From: an uncultured Litorilinea sp.
GTDB taxonomy: Bacteria; Chloroflexota; Anaerolineae; Caldilineales; Caldilineaceae
Length of the DNA: 18,799 nt
NCBI GenBank assembly: GCA_937922105.1
Contig: CAKZVN010000276.1
Span: 1 to 18,799 of the forward strand
Direction: 5' to 3'
In this document: piece by piece, positions 1 through 7,408 of the stretch
Position numbering within the stretch: the stretch's first letter is position 1
Layout of the letters: the number at the start of each line of letters is the position of its first letter
The notes under the pieces: generated by a model
The model's database searches: none
What the model was told of the DNA's origin: nothing
What the model saw: only the letters and a program-made list of their open reading frames with translations
Made by a program: the position numbers and the translations under genes

Positions 1-231
1 CTGGCGCGCGTGGTCGCACAGTTGCCCGACCTGAACGCGCAGACCGTCCTGGGCCACTTTAACGTGACACCCGGACGGTCGGTCGTGACCTATCGCTATG
101 TCCAAGCGTTGCCTGCTGCCCAGTCCATCACCCAGTCTACGGTGGCGGATGTGATGATCTTGGTCGGCTATACGCCTGCGCTTTTCATCGAGCGGCTGGA
201 ACGCGCAGCAGCCGGGCAGAGTACAGTCTAA
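1..231 (+). CDS. 3' end of an unrecognised protein (partial)
   Basis: The reading frame is open from the first base of the window to the TAA at 229-231, giving 76 residues without a start I would trust, so the gene begins upstream of the window. The fragment is mildly hydrophobic and has no motif I recognise; its last part (ADVMILVGYTPALFIERLERAA) looks like a helix ending in a charged amphipathic tail. GC-rich third positions match the neighbouring genes, which supports real coding. It is followed at once by a palindromic repeat, so no dedicated terminator can be separated from that element. Function is unknown; the identity depends on sequence outside this window. Confidence 0.6.
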   Translation: MARVVAQLPDLNAQTVLGHFNVTPGRSVVTYRYVQALPAAQSITQSTVADVMILVGYTPALFIERLERAAAGQSTV

Positions 232-236
232 GGAGT

Positions 237-370
237 GTCTGAAAAAATGTCATTCTGAGCCGCTAGGCTGCCTGCCCTGAGCGCAGCGAAGGGAAGAATC
301 CCGGTCATCGGACCGGAGGGGATGCTTCGGCGGCGCCTCAGCATGACAGCGACACAGCGATTTTTCAGAC
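237..370. repeat. Palindromic interspersed repeat, copy A
   Basis: The element begins GTCTGAAAAA (237-246) and ends with the exact reverse complement TTTTTCAGAC (361-370). Inside it carries the core CCTGAGCGCAGCGAAGGGAA and the ending CTCAGCATGAC that also occur in copies at 12704-12851 and 15142-15290. It has no coding capacity. The terminal inverted repeats and size (134 bp) suggest a MITE-like or REP-like unit. It sits between two convergent genes and, when transcribed, would fold into a long hairpin that could serve as a bidirectional terminator. Confidence 0.8.
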
Positions 371-406
371 AGAACCTAGTCGGCGCAACCGGTGCCGCGG
401 GGATTC

Positions 407-3376
407 TTACCCTGCTTGCAGCGCGGCCCAGACTCGCTCCGGCGTGAAGGGGAGACGGCGCAGGCGCACCCCGGTCGCGTCGTAGATGGCATTCGCCACC
501 GCGGGCGCAACCCCGTCCATGGGGATCTCGGCAATGGCTTTAGCCCCATACGGCCCTGTCGGCTCGTAGGTCTGTACCAGGATGGCTTGCAACTCCGGGA
601 CCTCGTCCGCGGCGAAGATGCGATAGTCGCCCAAGCGCGGATTGACCAAGCGCCCCGCGGCGTCATAGACCATTTCCTCGCACACGGCATAGCCCAACGC
701 CTGTACCATGCCGCCCTCCACCTGTCCTGTTGCGGTCACCGGGTTGATGGCGATACCGCAATCCACCGCCATGACCAACTTGGTCACCGTCACCTGTCCC
801 GTTTGCGTATCCACCTCCACCTCGGCATATTGCGCGGCAAAAGGCGGCGGGCTGACATAGCTCATGTGGGACGCGGTCGCCATGATCTGGTGCTGGTCGG
901 CCTGGTGGGTGGCGTGCAGCGCGACCTGCGCCAACGTCACGGCGCGACCGTCGGGAGCCTTGACCTGCCCCTCCTCCAGCCAGAGCGAATCCGGCTCCGC
1001 GCCGGGCAAGAGATGGCGCGCGGCATGCACGCAGATTTGGCGCTGCACCTCCTCCGCAGCCTTGAGCACCGCACCGCCGCTGATGTAGGTGGTGCTGGAG
1101 GCATAGGCCCCGGTGTCGAAGGGCGTGAAGTCCGTGTCGCTGGCATAGACGATGATGTGGTCCAGGTCCACCCCCAACGTCTCGGCTGCGATCTGAGCCA
1201 GGACCGTGTCCGAGCCGGTGCCCAAATCGGTGGCGCCCATGAGCAGGTTGAAACTGCCGTCGTCATTGAGCTTGAGGCTGGCGGCGCCCATGTCCAGCCC
1301 GGCGATGCCCGTGCCGTGCATACAGACAGCCATGCCCAGCCCGCGACGGATGTGGGGGCGTGCCGGATCATATCGCCAGGCGGGGTCGTTGCGCCGCCCC
1401 CAGCCAATGGCTTTTGCGCCTTCCTCCACACACTCGGCCAAACCGCTGCTGCGCACGGTCTGGGCAAAGCCTTCGCGGCCCTCGCCCATCGCCTCAGCCA
1501 TGGGCAGGTCTTGGCCCACCTTGACCCAGTTGCGCCGCTTGAACTCCACCGGGTCCAGCCCAATGTGGAGCGCAAACTCCTCCATATGTTGTTCCAGCCC
1601 GAAAAGCGCCTGGGGCGCGCCATAACCGCGAAATGCGCCGGGCGTGGGCTTGTTGGTATAGACCACGTCGCAGGTGAAGCGCGCGTTGGGCAGCCAATAG
1701 GTGCTCAGCCCGCGGAAGCCGGAGACCATCTGCACGGTCAAGCCGTGGGTACCGAAGGCCCCGGCGTCGGCGAGAATCGTCAACTCCATGCCCACCAATT
1801 TGCCATCGGCGTCCACGCCGCTGCGATAGCGCAGGGTTTGGGGGTGGCGGCTGCGCGCGCTGGTGAACTCTTGGGCGCGCGTATACTCGAAGCGTACCGG
1901 TCGCCCGGTGGCAATGGTCAAGTGCGCGACCAAGTCCTCGATAAGCATCTCCTGTTTGCCGCCGAAGCCGCCGCCGATGCGCGGCTTAACGACGCGAATC
2001 TTGCGCACGGGCAAGCCGATCAACGGCGCGACCATGCGCCGCACATGAAAAGGGACTTGGGTGCTGGTGCGAATCACCAGGCGGTCGTCCTCGTCCCACC
2101 AAGCCAGCGCGACGTGCGGCTCGATGCTTGCCTGTTGTACCTGGTGGACTTGGTACTCGCTTTCATAGACGTGCGCGGCGCGGGCAAAGGCCGCGTCTAC
2201 GTCACCGTGGTTGACGTGCAGATGCACCGCAATGTTGGACGCAGCGTTGTAGATCCCCACCGCGTCCGGCTCATCGTGGATCACCGGCGCGCCGGGCGCA
2301 AGGGCTTCGGCGGGCGTGAAGACCGCGGGCAACACTTCATACTGCACCTCGATCAGTTCCAAGGCCTGCTGTAAGATCTCCGGCGTCTCCGCGGCGACAA
2401 TCGCCACGCGGTCGCCCACATGGCGCACTTTGTTGTCCAGACTCACTTGGTCATAGGGCGGCGGGTTGGGGTAGCTTTGCCCGCCGCTGGCATAGACCAC
2501 GCGCGGCACGTCCTGGTAGGTCAGGACGGCGTGGACGCCGGGCAAGGCGCGCGCCTTGCTCGTGTCAATGGCGACGATGCGCGCATGGGCGTGGGGGCTG
2601 GTGAGCAGCCCACCGTAGAGCATCCCTGGCATCTCCATGTCGTCGGCAAAGACGGCGCGGCCTTTGGCGAGCTTGACCGCGTCCACCTTGCGTTCCGGTT
2701 TGTTGACCACCGCAGTCCGGGGCGCGACCACGCGCGCGGGCACGACCCGCGTGCGCGTCCGGAGATCGCTCCCGCCGGGCAAATCGTTGCCCGCCGGGGA
2801 GAGCGGTTCGCGGTCGTCGCCCGTGGGCCATTCATCGGTGGGCAACGCGTCACGCACGTCCAGGGGGAGAGGGGGCGGTTCCTCGCCGCGCAGCCTTGCC
2901 GCCGCGCGCAGCACGGCTTGCACCGGTTTGAGATAGCCTGTACAGCGGCAGAGCACCCCGGCGATAGCCTCACGCACCTGTGCCTCGCTGGGCGTGGACG
3001 TTTCATCCAAGAGCCGTTTGGCTGCCAGCAATTGCGCCGGGGTGCAATAGCCGCACTGGATGGCGCCGCAGGCGACGAACTCCTCTTGCAGCGGATGCAA
3101 GTCGTGGTCGCGCGGGCCGCTCAACCCCTCCACGGTAAGGATGGACGCGCCGTCGGCCTGGGCTGCCAAGAGCACGCCGCTGTTGACCAAGCGATAGCTG
3201 GTCGCGATGTCGGGCGTGTGGGTGAGCAACACCGCATCCGCACCGCTCTCGCCCGTCTCATCGCCATGCTTGACGCTGAAATAACGCAGCCGGCGCAGCG
3301 TCGTGCGCAGCAACTCGCCAGGGTGAATTTCGACGCTATGGTGCGTTCCGTTAACGGTCAGGGTGATGTGCATCAT
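407..3376 (-). CDS. Molybdenum hydroxylase, fused Fe-S and molybdopterin-binding subunit (XdhD-like)
   Basis: A 989-residue member of the xanthine dehydrogenase/aldehyde oxidase superfamily that hydroxylates or oxidises a still unknown substrate in the cytoplasm. Residues 1-160 are the ferredoxin-like plus [2Fe-2S]-binding domains; the rest is the Mo-pterin domain. The second Fe-S site is intact (C108-x2-C111-x31-C143-x-C145). The plant-type site is lost: D39, S44, D47 and G67 stand where cysteines are expected. Mo-pterin motifs are present: GGGFGGK (468-474), GAFRGYGAPQ (580-589) and the base-catalyst region GAKAIAEIP with Glu950. The N-terminal signature HGDETGESGAD and the fused architecture resemble E. 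coli XdhD (YgfN), in which both Fe-S sites are degenerate. The ATG overlaps the stop of the 39-codon gene upstream as ATGA and has no Shine-Dalgarno of its own, so translation is probably coupled. Family is firm; substrate is open (a purine is only one possibility). Confidence 0.92.
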   Translation of the reverse strand: MMHITLTVNGTHHSVEIHPGELLRTTLRRLRYFSVKHGDETGESGADAVLLTHTPDIATSYRLVNSGVLLAAQADGASILTVEGLSGPRDHDLHPLQEEFVACGAIQCGYCTPAQLLAAKRLLDETSTPSEAQVREAIAGVLCRCTGYLKPVQAVLRAAARLRGEEPPPLPLDVRDALPTDEWPTGDDREPLSPAGNDLPGGSDLRTRTRVVPARVVAPRTAVVNKPERKVDAVKLAKGRAVFADDMEMPGMLYGGLLTSPHAHARIVAIDTSKARALPGVHAVLTYQDVPRVVYASGGQSYPNPPPYDQVSLDNKVRHVGDRVAIVAAETPEILQQALELIEVQYEVLPAVFTPAEALAPGAPVIHDEPDAVGIYNAASNIAVHLHVNHGDVDAAFARAAHVYESEYQVHQVQQASIEPHVALAWWDEDDRLVIRTSTQVPFHVRRMVAPLIGLPVRKIRVVKPRIGGGFGGKQEMLIEDLVAHLTIATGRPVRFEYTRAQEFTSARSRHPQTLRYRSGVDADGKLVGMELTILADAGAFGTHGLTVQMVSGFRGLSTYWLPNARFTCDVVYTNKPTPGAFRGYGAPQALFGLEQHMEEFALHIGLDPVEFKRRNWVKVGQDLPMAEAMGEGREGFAQTVRSSGLAECVEEGAKAIGWGRRNDPAWRYDPARPHIRRGLGMAVCMHGTGIAGLDMGAASLKLNDDGSFNLLMGATDLGTGSDTVLAQIAAETLGVDLDHIIVYASDTDFTPFDTGAYASSTTYISGGAVLKAAEEVQRQICVHAARHLLPGAEPDSLWLEEGQVKAPDGRAVTLAQVALHATHQADQHQIMATASHMSYVSPPPFAAQYAEVEVDTQTGQVTVTKLVMAVDCGIAINPVTATGQVEGGMVQALGYAVCEEMVYDAAGRLVNPRLGDYRIFAADEVPELQAILVQTYEPTGPYGAKAIAEIPMDGVAPAVANAIYDATGVRLRRLPFTPERVWAALQAG

Positions 3377-3492
3377 GGTGTTTGGGAGGCCAACGCAGCT
3401 TGAATATCGGCGAACTCCAGTCGGATCACTTGCCTACCGTGACAGATGGCAGAAGCAACTGCGATGCGTTCGCGTAGTTCCTGTGTCCTCAA
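3373..3492 (-). CDS. Small protein (39 aa) between the two hydroxylase subunit genes
   Basis: On the minus strand an AAGGAG sits 9 nt before a TTG, which opens a 39-codon frame that ends TGA inside the ATG of the hydroxylase gene (ATGA, 3376-3373). No ATG or GTG start is in frame before the preceding in-frame stop, so TTG is the only normal start. The product begins MRTQELRERI and contains one Cys (AICHGR) and an amphipathic C-terminal half. It fills the 143-bp space between the FAD subunit and the Fe-S/Mo subunit almost exactly, and it supplies the only good ribosome binding site for the downstream subunit. It may be a genuine small subunit or only a coupling leader; I recognise no family. 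The tight ribosome-site, frame and overlap arrangement is what supports it. Confidence 0.6.
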   Translation of the reverse strand: MRTQELRERIAVASAICHGRQVIRLEFADIQAALASQTP

Positions 3493-3519
3493 ATTGGCAC
3501 ACTCCTTTCATGCCGGTTT

Positions 3520-4272
3520 TCAAGCCGGTGTAGCGCCGATCTCCGCCAGCGCACGCGCGTGCACGACCTCTGCCATGGCGCGGCGATAGGCTGCGCTGCC
3601 TTTGTAGTCGTCAGGCGGGTCCAGCGGCGTGCCGGCGAGGACGGGGCGCGCTGCTACGCCACACAGCGCCACACGCACGCCTTGCGGCCCGGCGACCGCC
3701 AGCGCGGCGACAATGGGACGGTCGCTCGGCGTGCGCGCCACCCGCGCATGCCCCCCGTGCGTGGCATCCAGGCCAAAGCGCACCCCTGTGACCAGCGCGC
3801 CGAGGGAGACACCTGTCCAGTCTGCCAGCGGCTGAGCCGTGGGACCGTCTAGCGCGTGGAAGAGTACCTGGGCATCCAGAGCCAGCAACGCGGCGTAGAG
3901 TTCGCTGTCCGCTTCGGCTGCGGCAACGACGCCGCCCACCGTCGCCACGTTGCGTAGGTTGACGGGGCCTTCCCCACGCACGGCGCGGCGCAGTAAGCCG
4001 CCGGCGACTTCCCCGGCGCGCGGGTGCGCAGCCAGTTCGCTGAGCGTCACCATCGCGCCTGCCTGAACCCAGCCGGGACCCTGCTGGATCGTAGCGAGCG
4101 CCAAGTCGCGCAGATCAACGACGCCGTCCACGTCGGGAAGCGCGCGCGTCTCCAACAGGCCCACCAGCCGCGTGCCGCCCGCCAATGGCACCAGCCGCGT
4201 GTCCCGGCGGCTGAGCAAGGCGAGGGCCTCGTCCAGGGTGGTGGGACGATGGTATTCACGCAGAATTGCCAT
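3520..4272 (-). CDS. FAD-binding subunit of the molybdenum hydroxylase (CoxM/XdhB type)
   Basis: A 250-residue flavoprotein subunit that would take electrons from the Fe-S domain and pass them to the final acceptor. Family motifs seen are PLAGGT (29-34, FAD pyrophosphate loop) and RNVATVGGVVAAAEADSE (107-124), the equivalent of the usual TIGGNIAxxxPxxD. The start at 4272 is chosen because GGAGGA lies 8 nt upstream; a frame extension to 4398 exists but has no ribosome site. It is first in the operon, with the 39-codon gene 27 bp downstream and the Fe-S/Mo gene after that. The protein is slightly shorter than typical CoxM subunits (about 280 residues), mostly at the C-terminus. Its partner lacks the distal [2Fe-2S] cluster that normally feeds the FAD, which makes the electron route unusual. 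Confidence 0.9.
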   Translation of the reverse strand: MAILREYHRPTTLDEALALLSRRDTRLVPLAGGTRLVGLLETRALPDVDGVVDLRDLALATIQQGPGWVQAGAMVTLSELAAHPRAGEVAGGLLRRAVRGEGPVNLRNVATVGGVVAAAEADSELYAALLALDAQVLFHALDGPTAQPLADWTGVSLGALVTGVRFGLDATHGGHARVARTPSDRPIVAALAVAGPQGVRVALCGVAARPVLAGTPLDPPDDYKGSAAYRRAMAEVVHARALAEIGATPA

Positions 4273-4388
4273 GTCGCTACTCCTCCGGCGGGTGATGGGA
4301 TTGCCGCCGGTGCTCGTCGGGTCGGACGCAGATGACAGGGCGCCGACGCGCCTGACGCCTGTTCTGGGGAGAGTGCTCCATTGCGCCC

Positions 4389-4418
4389 AGTATAGCATGG
4401 CGCATCAGGGCATACCAA
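4389..4418 (-). promoter_or_regulatory. Probable sigma-70 promoter of the hydroxylase operon
   Basis: Minus strand: TTGGTA (4418-4413), an 18-bp spacer, then TATACT (4394-4389) preceded by TGC, an extended -10. This gives a leader of about 110 nt to the FAD subunit gene. Spacing is one base above optimum. Inferred from sequence only. Confidence 0.6.
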
Positions 4419-4508
4419 GCCCCCGGCGCAGCCCAGGCCCCAGGGCCTCATGCACCGACTGGTGCGGTTGTGTAGCAGCCGGTAGGCGAGCATCACCCCG
4501 GTAGAACA

Positions 4509-4543
4509 GGACAAATGACCCCGTAATTGGGGACACATGGCCC
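4509..4543. repeat. Degenerate IS-end-like repeat pair
   Basis: Two imperfect direct copies, GGACAAATGACCCC (4509-4522) and GGGGACACATGGCCC (4529-4543), resemble the GGGACAAATG-type repeats clustered at 18702-18796. The pair also forms a CCCC/GGGG stem around GTAATT. I read it as a remnant of an insertion-sequence terminus in the divergent intergenic region. The rest of 4273-4784 holds two promoters and a structured leader, and I see no gene there. Confidence 0.45.
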
Positions 4544-4597
4544 GCCCATTCGGTGCGATAATACGGGAAAATCCGTAGCGAATCGGCCCGAAAACCG

Positions 4598-4626
4598 TTG
4601 ACGCGCGGCGCGAGGTGGGGTAGACT
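4598..4626 (+). promoter_or_regulatory. Sigma-70 promoter for ccmE-cytochrome c
   Basis: TTGACG (4598-4603), an optimal 17-bp spacer, then TAGACT (4621-4626). It matches the consensus at 5/6 (-35) and 4/6 (-10). The start of transcription would be near 4633, leaving a leader of about 150 nt before ccmE. Confidence 0.7.
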
Positions 4627-4651
4627 GTAACCGCCATGCGTGACCGCAACA

Positions 4652-4731
4652 GTTGTCTCACGGCGCGACGCAGCGACGGGCGGAGACAACGGGCAACCCA
4701 GAGGGAACCGCGAGGCGCTAGACTTGCCTCG
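4652..4731 (+). other. Structured leader with two inverted repeats upstream of ccmE
   Basis: Within the predicted leader, GTTGTCTC (4652-4659) pairs with GAGACAAC (4683-4690), and CGAGGC (4711-4716) pairs with GCCTCG (4726-4731). I do not recognise a known riboswitch. It may be an RNA structure controlling ccmE expression or simply incidental pairing in GC-rich DNA. Confidence 0.35.
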
Positions 4732-4784
4732 CCGGGTGTCCCACCGGAACAACGCTGCGTGGTTAGGTAGAAAGCAATCCACTC

Positions 4785-5264
4785 ATGACACAACTGGTCA
4801 ACCAAGCCCAGGCGATTCCCGCCGACTTAGGCCAACGGACTACCGCCAACAAGAATCTCAAATTCATCATCGGCGGTGCGCTCCTCATTGCCCTGGTCAT
4901 CGTTCTGATCGTGCAAGCGACCGTCTCGACCGGGGCCTATTATCTCACCGTCTCGGAGTTGAACGCGCGCGGCGCAAACGTCATCGGCGAACGCGTGCGC
5001 GTCAGCGGCGCGGTCGTAGAGGGCAGCGAAGACTGGAACGCCCAAGAAGTCACGCTGCGCTTTGCCATCCACGACGACGTAGGCGCACAACTGCCCATCG
5101 TCTTCTATGGCCCACGACCGGATAACTTCACGCGCGCTGCCGAAGCCATCATCGAGGGGCAACTCTTGGCAGACGGCACCTTCAAGGCCGACACACTGTT
5201 GCTCAAGTGTCCCAGCCGCTATGAGGAAGAGCCGGAAGAGGTCTTCGTCGAGGCAGTGCGCTAA
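4785..5264 (+). CDS. ccmE: Cytochrome c-type biogenesis protein CcmE, Cys-type heme chaperone
   Basis: A 159-residue heme chaperone that holds heme outside the membrane and hands it to the apocytochrome ligation complex. The protein has a short cytoplasmic N-terminus, one membrane segment (about 25-47) and an OB-fold beta domain. The classical heme-binding HxxxY is replaced here by CPSRY (C142 and Y146), so this belongs to the CxxxY variant known from archaea and some sulfate reducers, in which Cys binds heme. The C-terminal tail is short and acidic. The ribosome site is weak (TAGGTAG, about 15 nt upstream), and the start is chosen as the first ATG after the promoter. The next gene downstream encodes a two-heme cytochrome c, a plausible client. 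None of the other ccm genes (A, B, C, F, H) is in the window. Confidence 0.88.
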   Translation: MTQLVNQAQAIPADLGQRTTANKNLKFIIGGALLIALVIVLIVQATVSTGAYYLTVSELNARGANVIGERVRVSGAVVEGSEDWNAQEVTLRFAIHDDVGAQLPIVFYGPRPDNFTRAAEAIIEGQLLADGTFKADTLLLKCPSRYEEEPEEVFVEAVR

Positions 5265-5291
5265 CACTTTAACTCCTATGTTGTATCGGCG

Positions 5292-5317
5292 CCGGCGGCC
5301 CTCACCAGGGCTGCCGG
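5292..5317 (+). terminator. Stem-loop after ccmE
   Basis: An 11-bp GC-rich stem (5292-5302 with 5307-5317, one G-U pair) closes a CACC loop 28 bp after the ccmE stop. There is no U-tract, so it may attenuate rather than stop transcription into the cytochrome gene. Confidence 0.45.
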
Positions 5318-5434
5318 TGTGCTATCCGGCGGCGGGCGCCGTGCTGCCCAGTGGCGGGGCGCTGCCGTAGTTACGCCCCATCCTGTCCGTTATCTCGCAT
5401 TCTTGGTTCACCTAGCCAGGTCGAAAGTCTTCGT

Positions 5435-7366
5435 ATGCCCATGCCGATTGACCCGCGGTTTTCCGACCAGGTAGGGCGTCGCCCTGCCTTTCTTTTTGTC
5501 CGGCGTGCGCTCCTGGGCGCGGTCGGTTTCTTGCTCGCCACGCTGTTGGCAACACCACAGACGCCTGCCGCCACGCTTTTGGCCCAGTCACCGCCGCCGT
5601 CACCCACCTACGACCCCAGCCGAGTACCGCCACCGCCGTCGCCGCCGCTGGCGCGCAGCGGGCACGCCATCTACCAGCAGAGTTGCGCGCCCTGTCATGG
5701 CGTAGATGGGCTGGGCAACGGCCCCACCGCAGCAAGTATCCCCCACCCGGTCACAGCCTTTGCCGACCCGCAAGCCGCTTGGGAGCGCAGCCCCGCCGAG
5801 TGGTTTTACGCCACCAAGTACGGTCGTATCGAGCGTCTGATGCCGCCCTGGCAAAACCAACTGAACGATACCGAAATCTGGGAGGTGGTTGCCTATATCT
5901 GGAGCATGCACTCCAACGCCGCGGAGTATGCTGATGGCGTAGCGCTCTATGACCTGAGTTGCGCAAGATGTCACGGCCCCGGCGGCGCAGGGGACGGCCC
6001 CGAAGCGGAGGGGGACTTGCCCGACTTCTCCGACCCGGCAGCGACCATGACCGTCAGCCCTGCCGAGTGGCAGGCGCGCTGGCTGACGGCCCACCCGGAG
6101 ATCGGTGGGGACTGGTCCGCCTACAATCAGCGCGTCGTGTTGGATTACATGCGGACCTTCACCTATATCCCGCCGTGGGTGAGCAGCTATCGGCCCGGCC
6201 CCGGTGTGGTGCGCGGGCGTATCATCCTGGGCACGCCGGGAATGGAGGAGTTGGTCGGCAACGAAGTGACACTGGACGCCTATGCCGAGTTCACCCCGGT
6301 CGCCGGGTTTACCACCACGGTGGGGGCCGACGGCTTCTTCGAGTTTACCGACTTGGCGACCGACGCGAATCTGGTCTATCTCGCCTCCACTAGCGCCGAC
6401 GGCATTCGCTATAGCAGTCCGATTGTCCGTCTGAGCGCGGACGCGCCCAGCGCCGAGACGACCATCACCGTGTACGCCACCACCACCGACCCCAACACCA
6501 TTCGCATTGACCGGGGCCATTGGATCATTGATTCTCAGCCGGGTGCGCTGCTGGTAGGGCAGATTTTGACCTTCGGCAGCGACGGCGACCGCACCTTTGT
6601 CGGCGAGACATTGCCGGGGCTGCCCGATCCGGTGACGGTGGGGGTCCATATCCCCCCCGGCGCAACCCAACTCAGCTTTGAGAACGGCGTGTTGGGCGGG
6701 CGTTTCCAACAGGTGGGCGACATCGTCTATGACACCACGCCGCTGATCCCAGGCCAAGCCACCAAGCAGATCGTTTTGCGCTATGCCATTCCCTATGAGG
6801 GAACAAGCTACCAGTTCAGTCAGCGCTTTCTCTATCCCCAGCGGCAGATCAACCTGCTCATTGCCGAATTGCCGCAGCTACAGACCGACGTGACCGGCTT
6901 CGAGTTTGTCGGCCCGCAGGAGTTCCAGGGGCGCACTTATCGCATCTGGGAAGGCAACCAGGTTGCGGCGGGGGAGGTCACGGTGGCACTGCGCGGGCTG
7001 TTGCCTCCCGGCGCGATTGACCCGCGACCACCTGTCGGCGGCGCGCCGACAGGCACGGCTGCGCGCCCGGCAACGACCACTGGCGGCGGCTTTGCGCCGT
7101 GGATGGCTTGGGCGACCGGCGGTATCATCGGGGTGGGGCTGGCAGGCGTCGTGTTGTGGGCTATGCGCAACAGCCTCACCCAGACGGCTTCTGCCGAAGA
7201 GGACCTTGCCGCGCAGCGTGATGAACTGCTGGCGCGCATTGCGCAGTTGGACGATCTCCATGCTCAGGGCAAGTTGGACCAAGCCGAGTGGAGCAAGGAG
7301 CGCGCACTGCTCAAGACCAAATTAATGGAAATTGCCCTGCGTCTCTCCCCGCCTACCCAGTCCTGA
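5435..7366 (+). CDS. Membrane-anchored di-heme cytochrome c
   Basis: 643 residues from the ATG at 5435; a longer frame from 5351 exists, but this start places the signal segment (about 17-50, hydrophobic, ending TLLAQS) normally. Heme site 1 is CAPCH (84-88), with MPPW (M136) as the likely axial Met. Heme site 2 is CARCH (176-180), but the matching position reads IGGDW, so no Met is available there. Residues about 255-540 are beta-rich, beginning with a carboxypeptidase-regulatory-like or SdrB-like segment (VVRGRIILGTPGMEEL). A C-terminal membrane helix (557-578) is followed by a cytoplasmic coiled coil (588-636, heptad-rich Leu/Glu/Lys). The two heme domains align with each other (SPAEW in both), so they arose by duplication. 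It would carry electrons outside the membrane, and CcmE just upstream would supply its heme. Partner enzymes are not visible. Confidence 0.88.
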   Translation: MPMPIDPRFSDQVGRRPAFLFVRRALLGAVGFLLATLLATPQTPAATLLAQSPPPSPTYDPSRVPPPPSPPLARSGHAIYQQSCAPCHGVDGLGNGPTAASIPHPVTAFADPQAAWERSPAEWFYATKYGRIERLMPPWQNQLNDTEIWEVVAYIWSMHSNAAEYADGVALYDLSCARCHGPGGAGDGPEAEGDLPDFSDPAATMTVSPAEWQARWLTAHPEIGGDWSAYNQRVVLDYMRTFTYIPPWVSSYRPGPGVVRGRIILGTPGMEELVGNEVTLDAYAEFTPVAGFTTTVGADGFFEFTDLATDANLVYLASTSADGIRYSSPIVRLSADAPSAETTITVYATTTDPNTIRIDRGHWIIDSQPGALLVGQILTFGSDGDRTFVGETLPGLPDPVTVGVHIPPGATQLSFENGVLGGRFQQVGDIVYDTTPLIPGQATKQIVLRYAIPYEGTSYQFSQRFLYPQRQINLLIAELPQLQTDVTGFEFVGPQEFQGRTYRIWEGNQVAAGEVTVALRGLLPPGAIDPRPPVGGAPTGTAARPATTTGGGFAPWMAWATGGIIGVGLAGVVLWAMRNSLTQTASAEEDLAAQRDELLARIAQLDDLHAQGKLDQAEWSKERALLKTKLMEIALRLSPPTQS

Positions 7367-7376
7367 TCCACCCCGC

Positions 7377-7408
7377 GCCCGGCTCACTGTCGTAACAGCG
7401 AGCCGGGC
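7377..7408 (+). terminator. Strong hairpin after the cytochrome c gene
   Basis: GCCCGGCTC (7377-7385) pairs perfectly with GAGCCGGGC (7400-7408). Inside, CTGT and ACAG pair around a CGTA loop. It starts 11 bp after the stop codon. The trailing U-run is weak (CTTT). Confidence 0.8.

Noticed and set aside
392..2374. Long plus-strand open frame (660 codons) across the hydroxylase gene
   Set aside because: It is antisense to a gene with clear Mo-pterin motifs; its His/Arg/Gly-rich product has no domain and no ribosome site. High GC produces long shadow frames.
4640..5125. 161-codon plus-strand frame overlapping the ccmE start
   Set aside because: Arg-rich product in a different frame from ccmE, with no ribosome site; it crosses the leader stems.
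5600..6757. Minus-strand frame of 385 codons inside the cytochrome c gene
   Set aside because: The plus strand carries two CxxCH motifs and a signal segment; the antisense product is Gly/Arg/Val-rich and has no motif.
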